Shown here one piece after another: positions 35,633 to 45,801 of a stretch of 59,093 nt of DNA; position 1 is the stretch's first letter, and each line of letters starts with the position of its first letter. The DNA lies in NCBI GenBank assembly GCA_007026445.1, contig VDMD01000134.1, positions 1 to 59,093 on the forward strand. Reading direction: 5' to 3'. The position numbers and the translations under genes are program-made. Under the pieces are notes generated by a model. It was not told where the DNA came from, did no database searches, and saw only the letters and a program-made list of their open reading frames with translations. This DNA is from Schizophyllum amplum. Taxonomy: Eukaryota; Basidiomycota; Agaricomycetes; Agaricales; Schizophyllaceae.

Positions 35633-36811
35633 TGTCGGGAAACGGCCAGATCAGTGACCACCGGTGACGGGTCGTGAGGCGGTGATCACTGGCGGCGCGC
35701 AAGTGACCACGCGTGAGCGCCAGTGATCACTGTGGATAACTCGTGGTCACTTATACTGCCCAGGATACCTGTCGTGTCCTATGTAGGTCACTACATGTGC
35801 TATATGTATTCCTAAGATGGTCTGCTTGGTAGAACTGCGTCAAAATAAACAAAAAGACGGCTATTCAGAGGCCACCGCTACATGGCTCGCGGACTTGGCG
35901 AAATCCGCGACTTGTCGTGGCGACTGGGCTGACAAATCCGGCATCTGCCGAATGACGTATATGGGCGCCCCGGCGCTGCCAACTCAGGTCGTCCACCACC
36001 ACCATGTCCCGACCATTGTGTCCACACCAGACTGAGTCCTGACAGCGTCTGGCACCCGCTCATTCCTCCAACGGCCATCTACCCATCGACGCTCGTTGAC
36101 ACTCACCGGCATCTGTCGACAGCTTTGTGCGCATATAGCGCGCCGCAGTGAGATGCGCTCTACGTCTCTCTGTCGGTAACCCTGGCTAAACACCACGGAG
36201 TTCTCGTCCTTTTCCCATACCACTGGGTTACTTATGCCGTAAGGTGCGCTTGCTCCATCCTCATGTCACGGCACTTGCTGATCAGCGATGCACTGGCAGA
36301 CGGCAGTCCAGCGGCAGTCATACTTACCGTCCGTTCGACTTGATGGGTGCGTGTCATAGAGCTTTCTTCTCTATAGCATCGACTCACATAATCGACTCGC
36401 AGCCCGTCAAGCACACCCTCCAAAGAGCCCCAGTTACCATCTAGCTATGCAGCCCACCCGCCCTTGTCCGTCCTACATATAAGCCTTACAGACATCGGTA
36501 GAGTTAGAGTAGAGTACTAGTAGTCAGTAATATATTGACTTTTTGTTTTTGAATTGTCGTTGGTTGCCTGTTGAACGTTGATGCTGTGAGAGCATCATTT
36601 TTTTTTAAATTAGGGAGGGCCGAAGTAGTGATCACTGGTGTTCACTGGTGCTCACTCGCCCTCACCCAAACCACCAGTGATCCCCAGTGACGGCAGTGAT
36701 CACCGGGGGTCCCTTCGCAATGAGACGAATCACTATCCGGGATCGTGATCCGGTGATCACCAGTGCTTTATCGTGCTCACGCGTGCTCACTCAAATGGCC
36801 GTTTTCCGACA
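35633..36811. mobile_element. MITE-like DNA transposon with GTGATCAC subterminal repeats
   Basis: An imperfect 25-bp inverted repeat (21 of 25 positions match) marks the ends: the left end starts TGTCGGGAAACGGCCA (35633-35657), and the right end read on minus starts TGTCGGAAAACGGCCA (36787-36811). Both sides carry the palindrome GTGATCAC in clusters (35682, 35723, 36628, 36696 and 36754) within a wider family of CAGTGA/TCACTGG motifs, while the 0.9-kb centre lacks them, as expected for transposase-binding subterminal repeats. No transposase is encoded. The only direct repeat near the ends is GACACC (35627-35632 and 36817-36822), with 5 extra bases on the right, so the target-site duplication and superfamily are unresolved. 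The right end lies 288 bp from the start of the downstream gene. Confidence 0.72.
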
Positions 36812-37098
36812 CCAGCGACACCAGACGTGCCTCAGGCTCGTGCCAACAAGTCGGGAAGGGAGCGGACGGTTGTTGAAAATATCACAGGTACAGCTTCCGT
36901 GGCGTTTTGATAGTCTAGCGGCATATGTAGTAGGCGAGAAAGCACCGTCAACGGTGTCACCCCGCTGATGTACGGCAAAAGCGAAGACGAACTTGCCATC
37001 GTGACCGTGGGTAAGTTCCTTCACTCTCCGGCCCGATCATCCATCACCGAGCGTCGAGCCAGCTCTGCAACTTGTCTTCAACCCAGTCCACTCGCGCC
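36812..37098. other. Promoter region of the AT-hook coiled-coil gene
   Basis: These 287 bp lie between the right terminus of the MITE-like element and the ATG at 37099. They probably hold the core promoter and leader. No clear TATA box is seen. Confidence 0.4.
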
Positions 37099-38248
37099 AT
37101 GGCGTCGCAACCTCACTACCTCCAGTACCCATCCTCTCAAGAAGAACAACATCCAACACAGATACAGCCGCCAAACCAAATGCAGGCCCCATCGCAAATA
37201 CCCCACCAGCCTCAGCTGCAAGCGAGCACCTCACAGCACCCTATCCCCTCGAACACAAGCGAATGGGCAAAAGACCTGGTGCAGCTCGCAAAGACTGCCG
37301 AACTCAAGTGTGTCTACCTTGCCCACGATGTAGGGACACGGCTGAAGGGGACGCAGGCGCCATGCGTTGACGCTGCAGATGCATACGGCGCATATCCTGA
37401 GCGCGCACGCGTCGCTGGAACAGAAGTCGAAGATGATACAGGACTTGAAGGAGCAGAAGAACAAGTGCGTGCGGGTGTGTTGAACTGCTGATCGGTATGC
37501 TGAGCATAGACAGGCTGGACAGCGAGCGGAATCGCTTGTTGAATTGCTTGCGAGAGGTGCGGGCGCGAACCCTGCTTAGTTCACTCGTACTGACCTGTTT
37601 CTAGGTGAACGAAGATCGGGATAAGGTGCTTTGAATTGCTGCAATAACTCATCGCATAAGCCTAACGCCCTCCGTCAGGCACAACTCATGGAGATCAACA
37701 TGGACGCAGAGTGCGTATCCTTCGTGTCCAGCCAGCTCCCATATTTCACAACTCATGCTTACGCCCTACCTGTCCAGATGCAACAACCTGCGACAACAGA
37801 TTGCTTCCATCACCGAGGGCGACTATGCCCTCGCAAAACGCGAAGTCGACACCATCCGCGCCGACCTCGGTCAAGCACCACTACCAACACTGCAAAATAC
37901 GATCGACGAGAAGACATCGCAGTGAGTGCTATCTGCTTATATGATCAACCTACTTGTCGACTCTTCTATACGCCTCCTGCCCTCCCTTGCTTGCATCTTG
38001 TCCTTCTTCGGGTGCTAGTCGTATTGCTCCTCGCCCACTTATTCTCGCCCCTTCCTTCCCTCGCTCGCATCCCCTTCCCTCCCCATACTCACTTCCATCC
38101 CAGATATCTCACCCAACGACGGCTGAGCGGCATCAAGCGCTCCGGCTCCCCTATCCCCGGTCAGCCCGCTAAGCGCCCGCGCGGCCGGCCAAAGGGCAGC
38201 AAGACGAAGAAGCACGCGCCACCTGCGGAGGGGAGTGCTGGGCAGTAG
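37099..38248 (+). CDS. Coiled-coil protein with C-terminal AT-hook, function unknown
   Basis: This small multi-exon gene encodes about 230-245 residues. The ATG at 37099 opens a Gln/Pro-rich N-terminus (MASQPHYLQYPSSQEEQHPT). Splicing of six short introns (for example donors gtgtgtct after AEL-K and gtgcgtgc after QKNK) yields a helical segment: KHALTLQMHTAHILSAHASL-like residues, KMIQDLKEQKNKLDSERNRL, LNCLREVNEDRDK, AQLMEINMDAECNNLRQQI, ASITEGDYALAKREVDTIRA. Heptad-like spacing suggests a coiled coil. The end is QYLTQRRLSGIKRSGSP and KRPRGRPKGSKTKK, an AT-hook (R-G-R-P flanked by basic residues) that binds the minor groove of AT-rich DNA. A nuclear DNA-associated role is inferred. I do not recognise a named family. 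Confidence 0.72.
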
Positions 38249-38725
38249 TGTGACTGTCGGCCTCCGCGACTGTTTGGGACGACTATCCTCAGGACTGGGC
38301 TCAATACCCAGCGGTGGGCGCAACGGCCTTTGCAGTGGCTGGTGCGAGAGGTCGACTCAGAATGTCGCGTCCTCGCTCGCGGCTTATGATATACTACAGC
38401 GAGCCGGGCCGTCGTCCAGGTCTTCGGGATAGGCTGGACCAACTGAACGTTAATGCCCACTGTCTGCATGCCCCTCCGGCACTCGGCATGAGGGGAGCGG
38501 CGGCGCCGCTTTTTGTCAGCTTTTTGTATCTGTTGTCGATTTGTCTTGTAAGTATGTACCATACCTCTTCATGCAGTAGAGAATGTGCTACGCTGCAGGA
38601 CCGTATCATCTTGCAGCGCAGGCCCTGCCAGATGCAAGAGCGCGGAGTGCTAATGTCGTGCCAATGTGCCAGGACGGACGTCAGCAAAGCTACACTGTAT
38701 ACATTTGCTCTCAAGGCCTTGTATG
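38249..38725. other. Region between AT-hook gene and tRNA-Glu
   Basis: These 477 bp hold the 3' end of the AT-hook transcript and the upstream flank of the tRNA gene. No further gene is seen. Confidence 0.45.
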
Positions 38726-38796
38726 TCGGATATGGTGTAACGGCCAACATTGCCGCCTCTCACGCGGCAGCTCGGGGTTCGATTCCCCGTATCCGA
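38726..38796 (+). tRNA. tRNA-Glu (anticodon CTC)
   Basis: The 71-nt sequence folds as a tRNA. The acceptor stem is TCGGATA with TATCCGA. The D arm has the A-box-like TGGTGTAACGGCCAACA. The anticodon stem is GCCGC/GCGGC around the loop CTCTCAC, with anticodon CTC at 38759-38761. The T arm is CGGGG-TTCGATT-CCCCG, containing the B box GGTTCGATTCC. No intron is present and CCA is not encoded, as usual in eukaryotes. It decodes GAG. Confidence 0.95.
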
Positions 38797-39372
38797 ATAG
38801 TTGCTGCTGAAGCGCTATTTTTCTTACTGTTTAGCAAACGTAGCTACCTAGTCTTGGGGCAAGACGAGTTGTAGCATGTGTAGGTTGTGGATTTCTGGCA
38901 AGTGCACAGGCTAACCTAAGCCTTACAGTAGACTTTATGTCGAGCACCAACGTTTCGCGCCCCGAATGACAGAGAACCTGACACCCGCGCTGAAAAAAAA
39001 TCTGGGACCTTCTTAGCAAGCCCAAGAGAAGCACGCATTCGGACAACCTTGAGGCTGTGCATAGTGCAATAGACATAAAGTAAGCTGCCCCAGTCAGCCG
39101 CCACCCTCATCCACTATGTCGAGCCGGGTCAAGTCCGTATCAGATTGTCCCGCGTCTGAGAGCCCTCGTGGGAGGGATGCGCGACGGTATCATCCGCCTG
39201 CCCGTAATGGAAGTCGCCGTTCCCTGCTTGCGACGACTGAGGTCCGATGACCGATGTGGATGCCACACCCTCGGCTGCGCCACTTGGCGGTGCGACGATG
39301 GAATCGGTAATCAGCGTCGATGGCGGCCCTTTCGGTTGCTTGGAGGCACCAAGGCTGGTGCAGGTATTGTGC
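38797..39372. other. Region between tRNA-Glu and the DUF6535 gene
   Basis: No separate gene is seen. The part from about 39250 to 39372 still aligns, in another reading frame, with the duplicated C-terminal unit of the DUF6535 gene, so it was coding before a frameshift placed the stop at 39373. Confidence 0.5.
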
Positions 39373-40474
39373 TCATCGACCTTGCTCGAATCGGAAGCAA
39401 CGGACGGATCCTGTCATATCGCCGTCAGTACACAACTCGACACGGAAAAAGCTACGCACTTCTACAATGGTAGAATCATCCTGGGCGCCCCCTTCATCCC
39501 AGCGCCTCGACCGTCGTGCGCCAGCGCCCTTAACACCTCTCTATAAAGGGGTCAATGCCAACGACTTGGAAAGAGGCATGGCGAAGGCTTGCCTGTCGCG
39601 CAGTACTCTTCATAGAGCTCGTCGACGGAACGCGTCGCGGGCGAGGATTTGGCAAGCCGTGTGGAAGACGAATCGTCGCCCCTGGCGGTACTTCGATGTC
39701 CGAATCGGATGATGCTTCGCAAGCGGCTGCCAGAGAGGTCTTCACTCGAGCGAACTCGTCCATGTCAGACTTCTCCGGCGTCCAGCGAATACGCGCCGTT
39801 GGTTCTCCTGTCCGTAAAGAATCGACGGCGCTTTCCTGCGTACGAGATCTCTCTCGGGATGAATCTGCGATGATGCCGCCCGCTTCTCCATTCTCAAAAC
39901 TCCCCTCGACCGTTCGTGACAAGGGGATCGTGGTGAGCGGCTCGTTCCCGACACCTCCTGTGATTGATTCCATCGACGATCCTATGGCATCGACTTGACC
40001 CACGCTGGTCATCAGCGGCCTTTCTGACAATCTGGAGGGACCGGGTTCGTGGACGAACTCAGCTGAATCATCCAGCGCACTTGAGTCGGACACAACGAAC
40101 GAATCCTGCCACATAATACTATCAGTTCGCAGCTCGGCAGAGATGCAGCTGCGCACCTCTAGGATTGTGGACTCGCTATTGACAACCTCTCTCTGGTCCC
40201 ACCGTATCTCCTGCCGCACGCCAGCACACTTAGCACTTTTCTGAAAGACGGTCAATGGCGCGTAAAGAATGACAGGGTATTGTCGGAATATACCTGTCGG
40301 GTGGAATGCGCCGCGAATGGGACGCGCATCGGCCGCGGATTCTTGATATGTGGCCGATGAATCATTGTACCCTGCGACCCATCGATGTCCGGATATGATA
40401 ATGCCTCGTACGCTAATGCCAAAGATACCTTCACGCGCGAAAATTCATCTATGTCAGAGTGGTCCGGCGTCCAG
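39250..40474 (-). repeat. Tandem duplication (690-bp offset) inside the DUF6535 gene
   Basis: Unit 1 (about 40474-39785) and unit 2 (about 39784-39250) share, in order, a WTP-(D/E)-x-SD(I/M)DEF(S/A)RVK block, an NPRP-(M/R)-RVP block, an intron of 52-53 nt after a (T)-(A)-RQ junction with a TTGACC branch-like site, and an ST-I-(L/V)-EVRS block. The copies are diverged, so the duplication is not recent. Confidence 0.8.
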
Positions 40475-42324
40475 GTCGGTACAGTTGTTGGCGGTATGAG
40501 TGCAAGCTTCGCATCTACGAGCTCAAATAGAGCGTATATAGGCGTAAATTGCCGCCGGGCCGCCGTAGTCTCGTCCGCACTTTCGAAGCAGGAAAGCCGA
40601 CGGGCGAGCATGACAGCTGTCTTTGCGGACCACAGAACGCGCGATTTGAAGTCTCTCCAGTTGTTGCTCGGATCAGGATACCTTTGCAGCCAATCCGTGA
40701 CCTCGCTACCGAGCGCCAGGCTCAATTCTTCGACAGCGTATGCGTACCCTGAGCTTGTATGCACTTCGCTGCGACTCAAGTGGGCGATTATCACAGAAAT
40801 GAGGTCCAGGAAAGTGCTGAAGATCTCTTCCGTGTGCTGGCTCCTTCGCAGGATATCTTGCGCGACGAAGAAGAGTTGGGTCTGAGTTTCTGCTTGCAGT
40901 GAGACAATGAATTTGACGAGCAGGACGGTCGCATACCTTTGGAGCAGTTACCGGGAATGTCTTGCACCGTGTTGAGGAGGGAATCGAATACAATATCTGG
41001 AATGACCTCCACGCCTCGAAGAACGAGGCTGTTGTACATGCGGATGATATGCTCCACGCATGCCTCGTTCCTCGGATCCAACAGCATATGCGCTATCAGC
41101 TCGGTGGTCATCTCAGATTCGGTGCCGGGGTCGAGTAGAGGGATGACATCCTGCGCCAAGACGTCCTCTGGCGAAGGGAAGTCGGCCTTGACCTTGGGCA
41201 CGCGTCGAGCACACTGAAGAACATACTTCGCGTTGGCAGCGTTGTCCCGCATACTCCAAAGACAGTTCCACATCCATTCGCGCAAAAGTCGGTGCTCGAA
41301 ATTCAATTCCATGAAGCCAAGGCACAGCCCGACGGACGTAGGCTCGTCATTTGACTGGCATGCACTTTCGTCCCGGCGGCGCATCCAGTCAAGGTCCCAT
41401 TGCGGCCACGCTGCGTATGACCGATAAGGCGCGACGAACACCAGACCAAAGCGAAGGCCTCTCATGAAGGCCAGCGCGTGGTAGATCCAAGCCCCGAAGT
41501 TGATTATGTGAAGCGTCATGCGCAGGAACAACCATGCCTGGGCGGACTTGTAGGGGAACTGTGCAGTGGTGTGTAAATGAAGGCGTCCCGACTCATAAAA
41601 GACGAACTGCGCTGCTGGCAGAACGGTGGTTGCGACGAAGAAGGATACGATGAGGATTCCCTGAACGCTGATGACGGCCGCGACGGCGGGCTGCAGATAC
41701 CAAAGGAGGTAGATGACGCCGACAAGGAAGAGAAACAGAGCACCCTGGAGGAGAAGGGGGATCGTAGTGATGATCGCGCCCACATACCAGCGCGTCAAGC
41801 CCTGGTATTTGATCTGGCGAACCGCGAGATTGGTTTCATGAGAACGACCGGCGTCACGAAGGTACTCGCGTAGCCACTGCTTGGACACGATGCCAATGAG
41901 CGCAGAAGAAAGGCTCATGGTAAGGCTGCTGAACCAAAGCCCGTTGATCAAAGTGACGACGCTGTCCGGCAGGGAGCGGCGGCCGCTGTAGGCACGGACG
42001 GACGAGACAGTGGTGTTGGACAGGATGGCGAGGATTTGCCTCAGATAATCCGCGGTGAGGTCGTCAGGTTGTTCCATCAGCCATTTGTACGATTCGATGA
42101 TGAAGGCGGTTAGGACAGCTGAGAAAAGACCGGCCTGGGCAGAAGATGGCGTTAGAATGGAAAGAAGCGAGGAAGAACTGGGCACGCACGAAGACCAAAA
42201 GCGTGTCTATCTCCTCCCGCCAGACCTGGCATAACGTCGTGTCGTGGTTGTCGATCATCCGAGAACATTCCTGCCAGGCATTGTCCGCGCCTTGGGGCTT
42301 GTTGCAAAAATTCTCTCCTCCCAT
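39373..42324 (-). CDS. DUF6535 multi-pass membrane protein with duplicated C-terminal region
   Basis: This belongs to an Agaricomycete-specific family of unknown function. Five exons, 42324-42190, 42134-40937, 40889-40294, 40240-39593 and 39540-39373, total 2745 nt and read through as 914 residues. Exon 1 ends CQVWREEIDTLLVF and joins AGLFSAVLTAFIIESYKWLM, the DUF6535 signature. Four hydrophobic segments follow: the AGLFSAV helix, GLWFSSLTMSLSSALIGIV, IITTIPLLLQGALFLFLVGV and VISVQGILIVSFFVATTVL. The rest is a helical/soluble region. The C-terminus carries two related units offset by 690 bp: WTPDHSDIDEFSRVKVSLAL (near 40474) and WTPEKSDMDEFARVKTSLAA (near 39785), each followed by an intron at the same place and by a RW-D...EVRS segment. 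Intron 4 has a GC donor. A 2-nt loss in the second unit creates the present stop. Confidence 0.85.
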
Positions 42325-43158
42325 ATACCAAGCCTGTTCATCGAATTTCAGTGCGGCTCAAAAAAATTGACGACCATGCATGGCTCACCTTTTCTGAAGT
42401 TGATTCGTGACCGCTTTTCGGCACGCCTGCCGCAGTGCTGGTAGTGAAGATTGACGACGACTGATGTCAAGTCACGTTAGACGATTCGGTGAATAGGCGA
42501 CGAGCCTCACATCTTTGTGCATGGTACGGTACTTCCGGTGCTGGGATCCAGGTATCTGTCGAAGGAATTTCGATTTTGAGCAACCCATAGTGAAATAGAG
42601 CTACAACACGCACACTATCATGACTAGCTGTCCCTTGGGTATTGTGGCGCTGCGTAGTAGGACAGTTGAGCGGCGTGTAAAAGGGCTCCAGCAATACTCA
42701 CGAGTTGGGGGTCATCGGTCCAGGGTCTTCCAAGGTCGGGCGTTGTCCCACGGAACGGGGACTGGCAGATCCTCCAGAATCTTGCGAATAAAGAGGGCCT
42801 CGACATGTCACAAACGTAAGTTGGTCGTATCGGACAGAAACAGAGTGCGGGCGACAGTCCCACGCTGATACCTCATGTCGAGAGTTACATAATCCGGTCA
42901 GGCTTGAGAAAATCGCGGGACGATCAGAGATGGCTCGGTCGATGTCGATGAGGCGGCAGGCCCGTGACAGGGCCGCCATATGGGGTGTGGGGAGGCGCTG
43001 CCGGTGCGTGCTCAAGAGTTTGGCTCATACCTGGCACATCACAGCTGCCATAGACAACGTCTAAGCGCTACTGGAGCTGGAGCTTGAGGTGAGCACGTCG
43101 TGAGCAAGTGTGATCTAGAGTTGCATGAGCGAAATGATGTCATGTTTGCACAAACTAG
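42325..43158. other. Region between patatin-like copy 2 and the DUF6535 gene
   Basis: This is an 834-bp gap between two minus-strand genes: the DUF6535 promoter side and the patatin-like 3' side. No coding gene is recognised. Small open frames around 42620-42870 have no family features. Confidence 0.45.
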
Positions 43159-44469
43159 TTATGGTTCGTAGCGACGAGGCCGAGGAGAACTGAGCTTTTT
43201 CTCGTTCTTCATCGCGACAATCAGAAAGCGCAGACGGTCACGTATACCTGCAATGTAGGGTGCTATGAACTCCTTCAGCTCCTCCTCTTGCTCCCACCGC
43301 ATTTTGCCGTCATGTGAGGGATGGGACGGTGACAGGCGGAAATACTTGCCATCGCAGTCTCCTGCGTGCTCTTCTTGAAATGCTGCAGCCGTCCGGTCGC
43401 AGCAAGTCGCCAGACGTTGGAGTGCAGAGACGACCGGCACTGGGAGGCGAGGATGATTAGCGAACCTGTTAGATGGGTTATCGCCGACGGTCTCAGTGTT
43501 CCCGGGTCCGATGCTGAGGAAGTAGGCGATGTGGCGTGAGGGATAGAGGGTTTGAGCCTCGTCGAAGAGATCAAACACCGGATTGTAGTGGTCGTCTCCT
43601 GCATCTAGGAACGTTGCGAAAGACTCTCCCTTCTGAACCGACATGGGCTTGAAAAACACCGGGTTTCCCATCGTCGCTCGGACAGCCTGGAGGAGCGTAC
43701 ACTGCACTATAGGCTCCGTCGGGTTGGCATACGTCCGTAGCTTGCGGAACGACGCATTTCCCGATGCACCATACTCCCTGGAGCATACGAATCTACCATG
43801 ATCACATAAGTATATTGTGGTGGAATGCAGGGAACAGTCCTCACGTCTTGCAGGGGACGGGGTGTGAATCGAGGATAGGCGTCTCCTCTCCATCTCCATA
43901 ACGATGTGAGATCTCCTTCAGAATTTCTCGAGGGGTGTAGCCCTGAAGCTTCCGTCTGCCTTTATTTGTGTGAAGACCCCGCCTACAAGGCGCGCGTAGC
44001 ACTCAAGCGCATGTTCGACCGAAAGACGCAGTCGTCCGAGAAGTAATGCGATGAACCTGAGGAACGTCAGTTACGCTGACTATGGGATGAAAAATTGCAC
44101 ACCCTCCAGTGCCACATCCTGCAATGATGTCAAAGTACTCGCAAGGTAGCGGCAACGAGGGCAAGCCCGACGCCTGTTGAACCTTGCGTAGTACATCGCG
44201 TAGAAGAAGAAGCATTGTCAATCCTCGAGCTCCACCATCGTCTGAGAGACTGATCAGGCGAATGCATGTGGAGTTCTTTACTTTCGCACCGAAAGCTAAT
44301 AGTCGAATGCCAGGGCCGGGAATGGTCATTGAGGGATAGACATTCGGACGAGGCGGGTCTCGATCGGAGCGGGAGGTGGTAGCGAACGACGAGTTCAACG
44401 GGGGAGAGCGCTACAATGATCGTTCAACGGGAGCTATGTTCTGCATGTCGCGTCACATACCACGGCCAT
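43159..44469 (-). pseudogene. Patatin-like protein, copy 2, apparent 1-nt frameshift
   Basis: This is a paralogue of 27070-28387 with the same exon plan. It has a three-codon first exon MAV (44469-44461), a 50-nt intron, then GPGIRLLAF-DDGGARGLTMLLL, CEYFDIIAGCGTGG-FIALLL, TFVCSREYGASG, TYANPTEPIVQCTLLQAVRA plus TMGNPVFFKPM, and LDAGDDHYNPVFDLFDEA. It lacks the nucleophile: the elbow reads A-G-C-G-T-G-G where active patatins have G-T-S-T-G, and the oxyanion loop has the same DDGG change as copy 1. At about 43921-43935 the frame jumps: ...ADGSFRATPLEK must continue as EILKEISHRYGDGEETPILD, one base out of frame. Removing a 44-nt GT...AG segment (GTAGGC...TTCAG) would also restore the frame but would delete residues conserved in copy 1. 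It may therefore be a decayed gene, an assembly indel, or an alternative intron. Confidence 0.68.
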
Positions 44470-44984
44470 GCAATGTATGGATTAGTTGATACAGTATGCG
44501 GTGAGAGCAGAAGTCATGAGGGTGAGGAGATCAGATAGCAGATGAGATTTTATGAGAGCGCTCAGCGCACAGAACACCTGCACCAGGCGCTGCTGAAGCT
44601 GAGATGAGTGCTTAGAAGAAGCAGTTAGCCTAGATCGGTCGTTTGGTGTCAGTGACGCGGTGGCTATCGGCCCGATGTTCCTGGGTACTTTGTCAAATAA
44701 GGCCAAACACTCTGTCAAACCATTCTTTCCCTTGCTTGTCCATTGCCAGCAGCTATTCAGCACTTGTGTGTCTGGGTGTATGCCAGATTTTAGGTCAGTA
44801 AGGAGAACGCACGGTCTGATACTGTTGAAAAGCAAAGCATCTTGTCCCTGCCTGGTGCCATCCGAATCCTCTCGCCTGCGACCTCTCCATCTTTTTCGCC
44901 GCCCCAAGTACTGAATGTTTCCTACACCCTCATTTTGCTCCTGCTCTCGGAACATTTTCCTTGCTTCCCTCCGGCAGGTATCGT
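44470..44984. other. Region between two oppositely oriented patatin-like copies
   Basis: This is the upstream region of copy 2 (minus). A minus-strand frame open from 45063 to 44482 has no recognisable motif and overlaps the antisense of the copy 3 relic, so I do not call it a gene. Confidence 0.4.
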
Positions 44985-45464
44985 CGCAAGGCTCCTGTCC
45001 GATGGGTAATTTGATGTTCTTCAAGCCGTGACCCAAGTTCTTGACGCGAGCGACGAGGATCACAACCCCGTGCTCGACATTTGCGAGGAGGCTTTATCAC
45101 TGTTTCCCTCGCGCGACATCGCGTATCTCTTGAAGTCTTGGAGCAGGCCGCGCCAGTACGCTACCATCGATCCGAGCTTATCGCGGGGATTCAGTCATCA
45201 AACGTACGCCTCCTTTGACTTACCTCTACCAAGTAACATATAGCGAACCGATGCGATGCTATAGCCGAGACGTTACAACAGCAGAACGGTGAACTAGACC
45301 GCGTTTACTATCGCTTCACGTATGACCAAGGGTCAGTCGACGAACAGACGACGCAGTGCGAACAGATGGAGGCTATGAAGGAGTTCTCGCGAACTTTCCT
45401 TGGCGCTTGCTGTAGTCAAGCAATCGTATTCATCGGTAAGTACTTAAGGAAGATGGCACATTGA
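44985..45464 (+). pseudogene. Patatin-like relic, copy 3, 5'-truncated and frameshifted
   Basis: Only the C-terminal third of the family remains: MGNLMFFKP (near 45001), then out of frame VLDASDEDHNPVLDICEEAL and SLFPSRDIAYLL, which match FSDAGGDHHGPVFDLYEEY and IYPSRRMSYCL of copy 1. A second block, RCDAIAETLQQQNGELDRVY, YRFTYDQGSVDEQ and MEAMKEFSRTFLGACCSQAI, aligns with the last 70 residues of copies 1 and 2. The oxyanion loop and nucleophile elbow are absent, and at least two frame changes occur in between, with a short deletion after FFKP. It lies head to head with copy 2, about 0.5 kb away. Non-functional as a patatin. Confidence 0.75.
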
Positions 45465-45801
45465 CAGGAACGAAGATCTGTGCTTGCGGCTTGTCGCAAA
45501 TTTACTAGGTAGGCGATATGTCTCAATACAAAATATACAATCGTATAAGTGACTGGATATGGATCTATCGAACTTGTCCCTCGATCAGGCCCTGAGGCCT
45601 GAGCGTTTGAGCACGCCCTGAGTCTGACTTTGAGCGTCTGCACCTACAATGACACGTCACGTTCTGGTTGATGCAGGTTGATGCCGGTCTCGTGATATCA
45701 TATTCTAAACTTGGACCCTCTCCTCCTCGGACGCCCATTGTCTCAGTCGCTCAAGTTCTCGCGCCCGACGCGCCTACGCAGAGAAAGTATACGACGAGGA
45801 G
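45465..45801. other. Upstream region of YND1
   Basis: This is a 337-bp stretch between the patatin relic and the YND1 start codon, presumably its promoter and leader. No other feature is seen. Confidence 0.45.

Noticed and set aside
35817..36035. 72-codon ATG frame inside the MITE-like element, considered as a transposase fragment
   Set aside because: No transposase motif is visible and the length is within chance expectation.
44482..45063. 193-codon minus-strand frame upstream of patatin copy 2, considered as its 5' exon
   Set aside because: Copy 2 has a better start (MAV exon plus 50-nt intron) matching the structure of copy 1, and this frame is partly the antisense of the copy 3 relic.
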